Positions 45,101 through 58,152 of a DNA stretch of 64,000 nt are shown piece by piece; the stretch's first letter is position 1, and every line of letters begins with the position of its first letter. The notes beneath the pieces were generated by a model. That model made no database searches and had not been told where the DNA came from. It saw only the letters and a program-made list of their open reading frames with translations. The DNA comes from Boswellia sacra (lineage: Eukaryota; Streptophyta; Magnoliopsida; Sapindales; Burseraceae). Both the position numbers and the translations under genes were made by a program. The stretch covers positions 310,001 through 374,000 of the forward strand of contig SNVD02016092.1 of the NCBI GenBank assembly GCA_013180625.2, read 5' to 3'.

Positions 45101-45835
45101 TCCTAGGAAAATGACTTCAGTAAATAAAGAATAAAATATATAAAAATACAAGAATTAAACTTACTTTTACATGGGCGTCGTCATGAAGATCATAAGTAAC
45201 AGACCCATCGACCAATGCCCGGGTGTAATGGCGTCGAGCTGAAATAACCTCTTCATCATCATCACTGTTTCGTACAAATATATGAGAAATAAAGAGATAA
45301 AAAATTAACGAACAAAAAAGGATATACTAATCAAAAATGGAGAGAAAGAGCGAATAATTTAATGAATATGCAATCTTCATAAGCTTACTCCTTCGAACTC
45401 TTAGACTGAGACGCTCTTTTCTGCTTCTGAAAACATGAAAATTAAAAATATAATCAAAATTAAAAAATATATATATATGCAGTACATTTCCACACCGAAA
45501 ACAATATTTCCAGAAAAACTTACGTTTCTCTCATAGCGTTTGGGCCACCGTTGCCTGGCCTCTTCATCCGGCACCGGATCTCCAACAAACATAGATTCAG
45601 GCTCAGCATCCTCCTTCTTAACACCGCGAACCTTCAGCTTCTTACAGGAACCGGCCGCCTTCTCGGAACTCGAGGGTCTTCCGTTCGCCTTAGAACAGGA
45701 CACCAAACTTCCGGTACTCGAATCGACTTCCAAGTCCTCAGGGCGAGGCTCCAGCTTTTCGGCCGACAGCTTCGCCTTCTTAGACGATGCGGCGCTTCTC
45801 GAGGAACGAGGCGTCGACTTGCGCTTGGCAGTCAT
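39116..45835 (-). CDS. CMT3: Chromomethylase, CMT3 type (CHG DNA cytosine methyltransferase)
   Basis: Twenty-one exons (complement): 45835-45524, 45426-45389, 45264-45165, 44038-43931, 43812-43693, 43613-43514, 43312-43131, 43011-42946, 42851-42588, 41738-41680, 41584-41518, 41400-41071, 40995-40927, 40690-40604, 40522-40435, 40360-40170, 40067-39963, 39863-39820, 39741-39672, 39579-39476, 39287-39116. All are GT-AG and give one frame of 891 residues. Domains: basic N-terminus (1-115); BAH (about 125-265; [10 protein letters not shown]); methyltransferase motif [10 protein letters not shown] (295-303); acidic stretch (385-405); chromodomain (406-470; [17 protein letters not shown]); catalytic PPCQ with Cys484; ENV (526-528); motif [17 protein letters not shown]; and motif [20 protein letters not shown]3 reads H3K9me2 through its BAH and chromo domains and methylates CHG sites, silencing transposons. 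The lack of a very long N-terminus argues against CMT2. Everything needed for activity is present. Confidence 0.92.
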
Positions 45836-47685
45836 GGCGCGAGGGAGAGGGAGGTGGAGGATGCAAACGGCGGCGTCTTGGAAGTAGAGAGCGAGAGAAG
45901 GGAAAGAGTTGGAGTAAGTGTGAGAGTTTATACAACGAGCAAGAGAAAGGCGAAAAAAATTTTAAACAGCTGGAGCGTGGGCGGGAAAGATGCGATTTTT
46001 GGAAACGAGAGGGAGTTTTTTTTTTCAAATAAATTTTAAATTTTGTTTCACAGCCGCCCGTTGTACTCCATTTTTAGTACCATAATATTTTTTATTGTTA
46101 TCTTCTTATTACTTTTTATGGGTTTTATTGTATTAAAATATATTATCACATATCAATTTTTTAGCAGTAGTATTATGTGGGTATTATTATATAAGACTAG
46201 CTATGGAAATTATAATATTATCAGAGTAAAAAGTATAACAAATTATGGAAATTAAAATAATTGATATTGATCTAGAATAAAACAGAAATGAAGTTAGTTA
46301 TAAATTTTTTTTAATTTTGATGTAATAATCTTTTATTCAATTGGATTGTGCCAAAATGATTATATAGGTTAATTTATATTTAAAATTACTCATTATAAAC
46401 TTACGTATCACAAAAAAAGGTAATTAGAACAATCACCAATAAAACTAAAACACAATGAACCTTAATACGATGTTTTTGGTTACTAATTATTCGGTTCTAA
46501 ATTATGTTTGAATATGTAAACATTTTATATAAATTGATATGATATGACGTAATTGAATGAATAAATAATATTAATTAGGGTAATATAGTGGTCATATGAT
46601 GATACTGTATTAATTTGTATGAAGGTATTTGTATACGTAATTCATAAGGATAACATTATTTAAGAATAAATAGACTCATCTCATCTCAGGTCTTGGATTT
46701 ATAAGGAAAAAAGTTGTTACTGGAAAATCAAGAGCGCATTGATGGGCAAACTTTATAGCAGACAATAATCAAACATTATTAAAAAATCTAATCTAATCTA
46801 ACAACTAGCACTCGGATTTAAGAATAAAGCTACTCAATTAATTGTTAGAATAAATTGTTTTTGCAATGTTTCTTTTACATTTTAATTTAAATTTGATTAT
46901 TTTTTTGATACACTAATAATTTTGTCTTATGACTATTTGTATTCACTAGCGATACTAGGGCGTGGTTTGGCTGGGTGAACAACAGCCCGACCAAAGGTTT
47001 TTAGAAAATAATAAATTTAAAGGTGAAATAGATAGTCATAATATTTTTGCTCAATATAAATAAAGTCTAAAATATGTCATCTAGCCATATTTAAAAAAAT
47101 ATATTATATGAATTAAATAAATCATCAAATTTATAAAACAAGTTCGAAAAGGAAAAATCTTCTGTTTTTCTTTACATTGTTTCATTATTACCTAAATCTC
47201 ATAATTTTTAATCAGTTTGAATGGTATTTGAAATTGTATAGTGAACCCTTTTTGTTATTAAAGAATTAAAATATAGTTTCACCCATGTTTGTATTCACTT
47301 TAAGATCAAAAAATAAAAAGTTTTAATAATAATTCGGTAGAATTTGATTCAAACAAATATGATTATCTATTAGATAAAAAATAAAATAAAAATTAGAAAA
47401 TGGTGATTTTAAAAAATATTTTGTTCAATAAAAATAATTAAGGGAATATTGACCAAAGTTTATAGAAAACAAATAAAAAAAAGGAACAATCTTTAAAGTG
47501 TAAATACAAAGTCATCACGTAAAGTAGGAGCAAATAATAGACCTAGTCAATCAAGAAATCCTTGATCAAAGTCTTGGTGTGAGGGCGAGTGTCCAAGAGA
47601 GTTTCACACCAAGTCCTACTCCAGCCCCACGTCCATATATTTTACTTATAAAACTACAATTATTGTATAAATTTTATTATTTGAT
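45836..47685. other. CMT3 upstream region and intergenic spacer
   Basis: 45836-46040 is GC-richer and purine-rich (GAGGGAGAGGGAGGTGGAGG just upstream of the ATG on the plus strand, so CT-rich in the CMT3 direction), typical of a plant 5' UTR. The remainder is AT-rich with no recognisable gene. No core promoter element is placed with confidence. Confidence 0.5.
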
Positions 47686-49077
47686 GTAGGCTTGTCAACG
47701 GGGTGGGGCGAGTCCGGAGTAGTAAGTACCCATCTTTGCTCCCTTGAATTTTTATCCTGTCCCGCCTCGCCCAATTTAAGTTTTATTAATTTATTTTATC
47801 TAAAATATAAATATATTTATAACCATTATTTAAAAATTATAAAAAAATTATATCCAATCTACCTCATTAAAAAAAATATACAGACATCTATAAATTTTTA
47901 AAATAATATAAATATAATTTATTCTTAATCTAAAATAAAATAAATATACACATAATATATATCCTAAAATATTTCACAACAAAACAAATTATTCGACAAT
48001 CATAAAAGTAAAAAAAAAAAAGTTAATTTGTATTAGATAAAAAAAATCTTTGTATAAATTTTCATTTATATTTACATTGTATAAGCTAAATGGTGATTGT
48101 ACTTAAACTTAAAAGAACTAAAGTTAATTTATATTATAAAAAAAAATCCATTACCCACAAAGTTAATGTAAGTTTTCATTTTTATTGGCATCATGCAAGC
48201 TAAATGGTAATTATACAAATTTGTTATATCATCTAAAAAAGTAGTAACCACTAATTATTATTTGATTTTATTAGTAATAACGTTACATACTCTATTAAAA
48301 ATAATGTTAAAAGTGAATTATTACTTGTAATTTTGTAAACTAGTTAATTGATAAATTTTCAAATAGTTGATAATACAATTAAATAATTTTCTAACAGCAT
48401 TTTGATTTAATTTCAATATAATAACAATAACAATAATATAATTGACATATACCAATTAATTAGCATTGTATATATGTATATATAAAAACATTAATAATTC
48501 AGTTAATTAATTTAAATTACGATAAATCATATATTTAAGGTAATAAGATTGTTCTTATAATATTTCTATTTACATATTTAGAAAATAATATATTAATTAT
48601 ATTAAAGGTATAAATGTTTGAAATTATCTTGTTAATATTGCAATAATTTAATTAGTACGTAATAATCTATATCAAGATTATATATATTATATAAATTTAA
48701 TTACTATAAAATACAAATATTTTATTTTGTCATTGTAACATGACTAAATTGATGTTTATATACTAAAAGATTCATAATTATTAATTAAAATGTGACTTTT
48801 GTCAAAGTATTTGTATTATTTGTAAACTTCAAAGAATTCATATATATGAAAAGTTTAACTAATATAACCTAAAAAATTAAAATAATCCAAAAATTTTAAA
48901 GCTTTACAACGACACCCCTATATCTTGCGGGGCGTGGCTGGACAAGATGTCCAATGGATTAGACTCAGACTCATATCCGGACCAGCCCCAAACTAGTTTT
49001 GGGGTGGGTCTTATCCCGTCCCTTTTTTGTAGGGCACACCGAGGCCCTAGACCCCAGGGGTCAAATTGCTATCCCTA
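47686..49077 (-). mobile_element. hAT-like element, single-unit relative of the 3344-5405 element
   Basis: TAGG...CCTA ends, with 8-bp flanks ATTTGATG (47678-47685) and ATTTAATG (49078-49085) differing at one base. GC-rich ends surround an AT-rich core that is the reverse complement of one ~460-bp unit of the element at 3344-5405 (for example CAATTAAATAATTTTCTAAC, then TTAATTTAAATTACGATAAA). Opposite orientation, no transposase. It lies between the divergent CMT3 and MUT9-like kinase genes. Confidence 0.8.
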
Positions 49078-49085
49078 ATTTAATG

Positions 49086-50600
49086 TCATTAAGAAGTCTC
49101 TATGTTTTGTACGGACATTGTTTTGATAATGAGTCAAATAAATAACATTGCTAAATTGAAAATTAGCAAAATATTGGGAATGATTTTGAGCTTTAACAAT
49201 TCTTTTTTTTTTTAATTGTGTAATCAAATGTTCAGTAACATGTCATGCTGCGAAACATATCAACTTCAAAGTTTCGCACATTGCTAAATACTTGTTGAAT
49301 ATCTTTAGATATATAGACAAATCAATAGCAAATTGTTAAATTGTCAAGCGATTTGTTGATCTGCTGAGTTACATCCCCATATTAGGTAAATTTGGCAATT
49401 TGACGTTGGATTTGATTATATAATCAAAATAAATTAAGATTTCGTTAAAAATCAAAACAATTCTGTCATTTGGCTTTACATATATAGATATATATATATA
49501 TACTTTCGATAATATTTACTCAAGTAGACAATCAATTGGTTCAATAAAAAGCATAAAATGAAATAAAGAAAAAATTATAAGAAAATAGAGGGAGAGATAG
49601 GAGAGTTGGTAAAGTAGTGTGGATTTTTGTGTTTGTATCTATAATAATATCTTTTATTCCTATCGTTCTTAGACTTTATAGTTTATTATTGTGAAAAGTT
49701 ATATTCCTATTGGTTGAAAGCTTCTTTATTATGAAAAGTCAAGTTGAATTTTAAAAGATATAAATAAAAAAAACTAAAAATATCAACATTTGGGACAATT
49801 GCCATGTTTATTTTTGTTTAGGTGAGTGCCTTGAAGATAATATTTGAAGTTTGAAACTAAAAATAGTTTTAATGTTCTCAATATGCTATGTGTGTCAAAT
49901 GTACGAGTAGGGACACATTTTGTTTGTTAAATGTAAAGTAAAAAATTTTTTGTTTATGGTTTATTTATTTTACTAGTCTACGTGATTTCATAAATAGTCA
50001 AATATTTTTTTCTATATCATAGATTTTTGTCCTGATTTAACAATAATAACTTTCTTTTTAGACTTATGTAATGAAAATTGAAGTCAATTTTCACCTCTTA
50101 GATTATAATTGGGTTCATTTTATGATTATTAATGTATTATTTGCATTTTACCTTAATTTGTAGGAGATAGACAACTTTAACAAAGTCCTCAATATTCTTC
50201 GAACTTTCAAAAAAAGAAAAATCATAAAGACATCTTCATCAAAGAAAAAAGAAAGTGCATAAAATTATTTGCTAACAAAGAAAAACAAAAAGAATTAAAT
50301 TTTTTTAATGGATCAATTATTAAATAATTTTATAAAATTATTTAATCAATAATATTAATGACTTTTAAAAAGATATAGAAACTATTAATCATTTTCTTAA
50401 ACTAGACATATTAAAGTAAAATAAGAAAATACCCAAAAAAAAAAAAACGATAGTTTGGGAGTTGTTCTACGGTCATTTTTGACCGCAATTCAAACAGAGT
50501 TAGTAACGCGGAAATATATCCGCCAAATAATATGACCTTGAATTAATTAATTAATAACGTGTTTTTTTTTTAAATTTTAACAAATAATGAAGAAGGACAG
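49086..50600. other. AT-rich intergenic sequence
   Basis: AT dinucleotide run at about 49480-49502. No open frame with a motif and no transposon ends recognised. Confidence 0.5.
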
Positions 50601-51057
50601 AGTAAATGACCAAATAATGAAGTTTGACTCATGTAACCCCACTCAAAATGCTGACGTGGCGAAAACTCAAAACGACGATGATTGACTATCCCATCCCATC
50701 CCATCCCATCCCCTCTCATACAATACAACACAGAAACGGGGCCCACCGCGACCTAAGAACGCAACAATATCACTCGATCTCGCGTCCAAATTATCATCAT
50801 CATCATCATCGCGTCTCCCTCTCTCTCTCTCTTTCTTTCTCAACAAGCCCTAACCCTAAATCCCCAAATCTCGTTTTGATTCTCGATCATCGCTTGGACG
50901 GAGCCACGCAAAACGGCCGATTCGGTTTTCGTTTCGTCCGGTGTTGGAGGAGGGGACCGGATCAATTATTTGGAAGAGATGAGCATGAGGGTTTTGATAA
51001 TATAATGATAAGACGTCCAGGGTTTTGTTTGAATTGCATGGGGATTGACTGTGAGCA
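50601..51057 (+). promoter_or_regulatory. Promoter and 5' UTR of the MUT9-like kinase
   Basis: Composition changes sharply from AT-rich to mixed. Seen in order: a TGACGTGGC motif (about 50652, ACGT core as in bZIP sites); four or so tandem CATCC units (50690-50713); a CT-rich tract (50815-50840), common in plant 5' UTRs; and a telo-box-like AGCCCTAACCCTAAATC (50845-50861), often found near starts of broadly expressed genes. The transcription start is not determined. Confidence 0.55.
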
Positions 51058-51106
51058 ATGCCTGAGCTTCGAAAAGGGGTACGCCGAGGCCGAGCTGCTA
51101 CTGTAG
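51005..51106 (+). CDS. Upstream open reading frame overlapping the kinase start
   Basis: ATG at 51005, 33 codons ([20 protein letters not shown]...), TAG at 51106, in a different frame from the kinase ATG at 51058. A shorter upstream frame at 50979-51005 (8 codons) ends where this one begins. If both lie on the mRNA they should lower kinase translation. Whether any peptide is made is unknown. Confidence 0.35.
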   Translation: MIRRPGFCLNCMGIDCEQCLSFEKGYAEAELLL

Positions 51107-54100
51107 CCGCTGCTGCTGCTGGTGGAGCGAAGAACAATAATAACAACAACGCCGTTGGGCAGAACTGCAGGAAGACACGCGCTGCGGTTGCGAGGGAGGC
51201 GGCGGCTGCTGAGAGGGAGGGGCCGAGGACGAGGTTGGCGGCCAAGAGGTTGAAGCAACAGCGTCGGGAGGACGGAGAGAAAGGGAATCGGGAGGTTGTT
51301 GGAGAAGAGAAGGAGAATAAGCTACAGTTGATTGTGATATCGGAGAAAGATAATAGTGAATTAGAGAGGAAAGAAGAGAAGGGAAGGAAGGCGAATAACA
51401 ACAACATTATTAATAAGAAAATGGGTGATGATAGCGGTGGGTTGAGTGCTAATAAGGCTGTTGGCCAAGAAGAGGAGGGAAGCACCGCGCCGTTTCCTGA
51501 GAGGGTATATATATATTTTTGGTATTTAAATTTTAATTGCGAAAATTTTGGTTGCTTTGGTGATTAGGTGAACTGGGTCGATTTTTATTGTTTGATCTAT
51601 GTGTTTTTGTTGTTGTTATACGTGCAAAGTTTGTTCTTGTGGTAATTTTAGTTTCTTGTTCCTGCGTGCGGGGTTTTTAAATTTCAAAATAGTGGCTTTT
51701 GGGTTGCTTCTTGTGTTTTTTTTTTTTTTTTTAATCTGGAACTTTGTCTTCGTGGCTGATTCATGCGTTTCTGTGTTTTTGGCCTCTTTTGGGTTTTATT
51801 GGTCTTGTTTCTGCGTTCTGAATTGGGCTTGCGTTCAAACTAGTGGATTAATTGTTTTTGGCTGGTGTTTCATGAAAATTTGGTTTGTTATTGTTGTTTT
51901 AGTTTGTTTTCATGTTAAATTTTGTGTTTCCATCATTAGTAAATCTTTTTCTTTTTTTTTTTTTTAAATTTTATTGGAGTATCTTTCTTATATATTTTCA
52001 ATGTGCATTGTTTTTCAATAAATAACTGATTTATCTTTTTCGATTATTTCTTTTCTCAAGGTTCAAGTAGGAGGTTCACCTGTTTATAAGATTGAGAGGA
52101 AGCTAGGCAAAGGTGGATTTGGTCAGGTCTTTGTTGGTCGTCGTGTTCATGGTGGAAATGATCGCACATCGGGGCCTGGGGCCATGGAGGTAAAATCAGT
52201 TCAAAGTACTCTGCATCCAAGAAAGATTAATGCTGCTGGATGTATTCTATGTGTTATATGATTCAACAATGTTTTTCTCCTTCAATCATCTTGTTATTTT
52301 GTAGGTAGCTCTGAAATTTGAGCACAGAAACAGCAAAGGATGCAACTATGGGCCCCCTTATGAGTGGCAAGTTTACAAGTAGGTGCCCTTTTCCCTCTAC
52401 TATTTTCTAGGTTTTGTGAGCTTATGCTTCTACTAAATTATCATTTGAATTTAGTTTGATTTCATTTTATATTGAAAATTCTGCTCAACAGCACTCTTGG
52501 AGGTAGTCATGGAGTGCCTAGAGTACACTATAAAGGAAGGCAAGGAGACTACTATGTAATGGTATGGTCCTCACCACATCTCCTTTTCACTTCTGCATCT
52601 TGACATATTGTCTTAGCTCTGACTTTTGTCCTTGCGTATGCAGGTTATGGACATGTTAGGACCCAGCTTATGGGACGTATGGAATTCTTCAGGGCAGGCG
52701 TGAGTATCTGTTTTTAATTTTTCATTATTTTTTATGAATTGTCAATGTGTTGTTATGATCGTGGAAGTTCAATTTTGAGTGTCTCAAGGATCACTCAGGT
52801 TACAGAGTAGTTATGGAATAATAAGAGGCTTATACCCCAAGGCTTTTCTTGCAAAGCCCAAGAAGGTTGTTTCAAGGCACAACTTTAAGGCTTAACTTTA
52901 ACAAGGGTCATGCCTTAAGATGCCATGCTGTCAGGAATTAAAGGCTTCATTTACTTGAAGCTTATGGTTCAAGATATAAAGCTGTCGTGAGAGCAGGTGC
53001 CTTGTGCAAATACTCCGTTGCTGTGTGTGTATCGCATGCTTATATAAGAAGCCGTGATAACTGTGTCTAGGTTTTGTATTTCCTCCACATTTTTAGTATT
53101 AGGTTCTTATATCATTATTAAGTTATTTTCATTTAACTTCCTTAGTTATGAGTGGACATCTGTGGTCAGCGCTTTGGTGTTTCCTGTTTACTTGCAAAAA
53201 CGAGAACAGATATGTTGTCTTGGAGTCTTGTTAGCGTTAAGGGAATTCCAATTTTACCCCTACATAATAATGATTTATCACTTGAGAGAGAATCTAATGA
53301 ATGCACTGATAGAATTGAGGCACAAAACCTTAATTTGGTTTTATACTACTTTTTTAATTGGGCAGCAACACACTATTCAGTAAGAGGTGTATCAATGGTC
53401 AAGGTCAAGAGTTTGGCCTTTGTCTTTGTAGATGTAAGCAGGCTAGTACATTGTTTCTTTTATGTAATTATTGATAACTTGTGTAGTGTTACATGGCGTT
53501 GACAGTGATGCCTATTTAGATTCAGTTTAGAAAACCATATTCTTTAATCTCTTGTTGGCTGTATATTGTATTAATGTCTTACTAGAGTTAGTATCTTCTC
53601 CATTCTCCTGGGAAGTTTTTTGTTACTTAGGAACTCTTTTGCTGAAGAGTTATTGCTAGTCACTTACTGGCTTTTTGGCATGGACTCCTTATGCTTATGA
53701 AAGTTTATTTTTTACTGATGCCATATGCAGTATGTCCTCTGAAATGGTAGCTTGTATTGCGGTTGAGTCTCTATCAATCCTAGAGAAGATGCACTCACGT
53801 GGGTATGTAATCTTAGCTTCACTGTTCTATAGGAAAATAGGAATTTGTGAAAAAATTTTTAATTAGTTATTAACGTCTTTATTGAGCTTGTTTGATGTTA
53901 GTTACGTGCATGGAGATGTAAAGCCAGAGAACTTTTTACTTGGTCAGCCTTCTACACCCCAAGAGAAGAAGTTGTTTCTTGTTGACCTTGGATTAGGTTA
54001 GTGATGGAAAAAATTTTATCATTATTTTGCCTCCATATATAAGTTCTTATGTATTCCTTCTTATTTTTTGTCTATTCATGACATTGCAGCAACTAAGTGG

Positions 54101-57100
54101 AGAGATAGTGGTACTGGTCATCATGTTGAATATGATCAGCGTCCTGATATGTTTAGGTGAGTTGATGTTTTGGGTAGTTGGGTTCTGGCTGGAAATTTGT
54201 TATTATGTGCTATTATTTGGTCTTCATTTCCTTAGATCCATATGATTAATGTACCGAGAGGTCCTGTGTTCAATTCCTATAAAAACTTATTTTATTAATC
54301 AAGTTAGGATATGGTAGCTGGTTGGTTAAATCCAGGTGTGTGTGTGAGTGTATGAGTTACAACTTAAAAACAATTATCGGACCTTAACCTATTAGCTCGA
54401 TTTTTGGGTTTGTGTTACAGCATAATATATTCCTTTACTATTTTATCTGATTTATCATTTAATTTTTATTTTTATTGTATTTATTTATTTTTACAGAGGA
54501 ACTGTCCGATATGCTAGTGTTCATGCCCACTTAGGAAGAACTGCCAGTAGAAGAGATGATCTTGAATCTCTTGCATATACACTCATATTTCTACATCGAG
54601 GCAGATTACCATGGCAAGGCTATCAGGTAAAATATATATAGTATATATCTGTTGGAACACTGTTCCCTGTTTCAATTTGCTTATTTCAATCAGACATATT
54701 TATGTCTTTCACCTTCTAAAATGGTAGGGTGACAACAAGTCATTCCTAGTTTGCAAGAAAAAGATGGCAACGTCTCCTGAAATGCTCTGCTGCTTCTGCC
54801 CCCCACCTCTCAAACAATTTCTTGAGATTGTGGTAAACATGAAATTTGATGAGGAGCCCAACTATTCCAGGCTAATATCTTTATTTGAGGGTTTGCTTGG
54901 ACCAAATCCTGCTATAAGGCCAATAAATACTGAGGGTGCTCAAAAGGTGATCATCTTGATAGTTTTATATACAGCATTTCTCTTTCAGGTTTTCTTTGTA
55001 TTTTTCAGGTTGGTTATGGCAAATTATAATTAGAACACTTGTTCTTTTCTTAGATTATCTATCAGGTTGGCCAAAAACGAGGTAGGTTGAATGCTGAGGA
55101 AGAAGATGATGGGCAACCCAGGAAGAAGGTTCGTCTTGGAGTTCCTGCAACACAGTGGATTTCTGTTTACAATGCTAGGCAACCAATGAAGCAGAGGTAG
55201 GGTTTGTACGATTTTTCTCTCACTTAAAAAGTTGCTTGGGTTTCATTTTCCAATACGGATTCTAAGTCACATAAGATCATAGTTGTGTGGAGTAGGATGT
55301 ATTCAAGTTTCAGCCCAATTTTAGTGTGAGGATATAGTAGTGAGAGGTGAATAAAAGGGGGAAAAAAAGAAGAATAAAGACTCAGGTAATGAAATATAAA
55401 CTAGTCATGATGCAGGAAGTTGTAACTGCCTGAATAATTTCTCCTAGGAGGTGATTTGCTTCCAGATAACTTTAGGCCTTAGCCCTTGTTGCATCTTGTG
55501 AGCTAAATGAATCTGAGTTTTGTTCACTCTGATTAGATACGTGAAGTGGTGAATTCTGTTTCCTAACAGCAAACAGAATATGATGGATAAGGCAATAACC
55601 CCTTAAGAGATTATTATCACACAAAGGCAGAACTTTGATATGCCTTGTAATATTGTGGGGCTCATATTGGGGTTTTATGGTCAGATGGTGCTCTTTGGAT
55701 TGGAAAGTTGTCTAAAGAGTGAATAAGTACCATATAGATCATAGTGAAGGGCATTTTTTTTTATTGAATATGACTTCCTTGCCATGCTGTTGCCTGATGA
55801 GCTGTTCTTTTGTTATATAATAAGGTACCATTACAATGTGGCGGATGCTAGGTTGGCACAACATATTGAAAGAGGAATGGCAGATGGCCTGCTTATAAGT
55901 TGTGTATCATCTTGCTCGAATCTTTGGGCTCTAATTATGGATGCTGGGACTGGTTTCACTAGCCAAGTTTATGAGTTATCACCTTTCTTTTTACATAAGG
56001 TGAATTAAATAATTTCATAACACATATCATTATCATGTTTTCTTGTATAAGAATTCAATGTGCTGATTCTGTACAAATTTCTTCCCAAATTTACAGGAAT
56101 GGATCATGGAACAGTGGGAGAAGAACTTCTATATTAGTTCAATTGCTGGTGCTAACAACGGGAGCTCTCTTGTAGTAATGTCCAAAGGTTTGTTTGGTTG
56201 GTTAGTTTGTTATATCAATGGGTAAATTTTGTTGTATGCATGGAGAAACATGATTTTGTTCTTGTTTAAAAAACTTGTCTTAGCGATTGCTTTTGTTATC
56301 ATGCAAAATTCTGCATTGATGGATATCATATTTAAGCACTGGTTTCCTCCAGATGGTGTAAATTTCTGGTAATCAATCTTTTAGTGGCATGTTGTTTTAT
56401 GCAGTTTTTATATTCTTCAAATAGATTGGACTCGAACTTTTGAACTCATTCGGATTCTGTCCTTTCTTTAGTTAGAAACAAACATGTATGGTGGTACAGA
56501 ATTGTTTTGGCCAATGTTGCATGAGGGATGGCTTTTAAAAGGAATTTCAGTTTTATCATTGAGTGCCAACCGGGGATGCACATCTGGTGTCTTATTGCCA
56601 TGCTTAGATACCTTATCCTGATGGTGTCTTACCGTTGGGTCCCGCATTCACTGTGACCTGGCGCCCAAAGCTTGTCTACCATGATATTTGTGAATTATTA
56701 GTGAAATAGAAACTGATAATATTAGAATGTAGTCTGTGTTTTTGTGATGCATTTTGTTTCTACATATTGAAATGGTTCTTTACTGGATTTATGTCTGTAT
56801 CAGTCTGTGTTAATGTGTGCTAGTTTCAATAAAAATTGTCTTTCTAGATGCGGGCTTGCTTCATGGTTTTCTTTTCAGCCACTTGATTACAAAGTTATGA
56901 CCTACTTTCTGCAGGCACCCAGTATACTCAACAGTCTTACAAAGTTAGTGATTCTTTCCCCTTCAAGTGGATAAACAAGAAGTGGAGAGAAGGGTTTCAT
57001 GTAACCTCCATGGCTACTGCTGGCAGCCGGTGGGGTGTTGTGATGTCTCGCAATGCTGGCTTTACTGAACAGGTTGAGTAGCGGTTCTCTTTTTTCTCAA

Positions 57101-58152
57101 CGTTTGCTATTAGTGTATGAAAGATAAATAACTTTAATGCTTCTTGCTTATCTTATATATATAAGCACTCACCTATTCATTCTGTAGACTTGATTTTTAA
57201 TGTTTTGGTGGTCAATTTCTTTCATTTTTTTTTCCGTGCACATGTTCTTTTGTATTTAAGACTTCAGGCTTTCCTTTGTTTCCGTTGTCTAGTTTCCTGT
57301 TGCACTTTTTGGATAAAGGTGTCAGTTAATACTATGCTTGGTGGAAGTTCAGCAAATGTTAGGTGGGAGATGCCATCAGATCAGATGCTAAATCATATGG
57401 CCTGCATTTGAAACCGTTTTCTTAATGAAAAATAGTAGTTGCATGTGGATATAGTCCTTGTTAAATACTATTGGAAGAAACTCTGGAACATTTCGCTAAT
57501 TTGTGTTGAGCTTCCATAGGTTGTGGAACTAGATTTTCTATATCCAAGTGAGGGTATACACAGACGGTGGGATAGTGGTTACAGAATTACATCAACTGCT
57601 GCAACTTGTGATCAAGCGGCCCTTATCTTGAGTGTTCCCAGGCGCAAACCTGGTGATGAAACTCAGGAAACTTTACGTACTTCTCAATTTCCAAGCACAC
57701 ATGTGAAGGTGAATACTTCATATTACTTAATGCATGTCTTTATATTTCGCTTAAATGTGTTTATATTTTTCGTCTATATGCCTATAACTCAACAGAAAGA
57801 CTTAGGATCCATCTGAGATACAGAGTGAGGAACTAATTGTTTTTGGCTCCAAAGAATGGCTATCCTAACAAATTTAATATAATTGTTTTCTATGATGGCG
57901 TTGAGCATGTAATTTTTAGTGTGTTAACTATCCCATTTGAGGCCCTGCCTGTGAGGAGTTAACTCTGAAATGTGATTTACAAGAAAAAGCGTGAATGCCG
58001 AAATCATCTTCATGGCTTTTGTTTGTGAATGATATATGATTATACGTTGGCATATTCTCACACGTGGGTATTTTGGTATGTTTGATGTGCAGGAAAAATG
58101 GGCTAAAAATCTGTATCTTGCCTGTCTATGTTATGGGCGAACCGTGTCTTGA
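51058..58152 (+). CDS. MUT9-like / casein kinase 1-like protein kinase (MLK/PPK, HD16 type)
   Basis: Sixteen exons: 51058-51504, 52061-52189, 52305-52378, 52492-52561, 52644-52699, 53731-53802, 53902-53996, 54090-54156, 54497-54626, 54728-54946, 55054-55196, 55825-55999, 56097-56187, 56915-57072, 57520-57708, 58093-58152. One frame, 724 residues. An in-frame TGA at 51052 supports the start [10 protein letters not shown]. The N-terminal 149 residues are low-complexity (Ala, Asn, Lys/Glu). CK1-type kinase domain: GKGGFG (165-170), Lys196, HGDVKPEN with Asp288, DLG (311-313). A basic patch RKKVR (476-480) follows, then a conserved C-terminal half ([31 protein letters not shown]) typical of the family. 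Plant MLKs phosphorylate histone H3 Thr3 and clock or light-signalling proteins in the nucleus. It diverges from CMT3. Probably functional; which of the paralogues it is cannot be told. Confidence 0.9.

Noticed and set aside
41000..45400. Plus-strand frames inside CMT3 (for example 44595-44915)
   Set aside because: They lie in introns or antisense to exons, and none has a recognisable domain.
45540..46039. Several plus- and minus-strand frames over the CMT3 start
   Set aside because: They are antisense or out-of-frame shadows of CMT3 exon 1 and its purine-rich 5' flank; the CMT3 frame has splice continuity with 20 further exons.
8145..49502. Several AT dinucleotide runs (about 8145, 18788-18852, 31062, 32477, 49485)
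   Set aside because: Ordinary microsatellites. They may be useful as markers but carry no further signal.
50856..51485. Minus-strand frame of 209 codons opposite the MUT9-like kinase exon 1
   Set aside because: It mirrors the low-complexity Ala/Lys/Glu-rich exon and shows no independent motif or splice support.
52800..53500. Long first-intron sequence of the kinase (52700-53730) with frames at 53054-53502
   Set aside because: AT-rich intron with no motif; exons 5 and 6 join across it in frame. I found no transposon ends in it.
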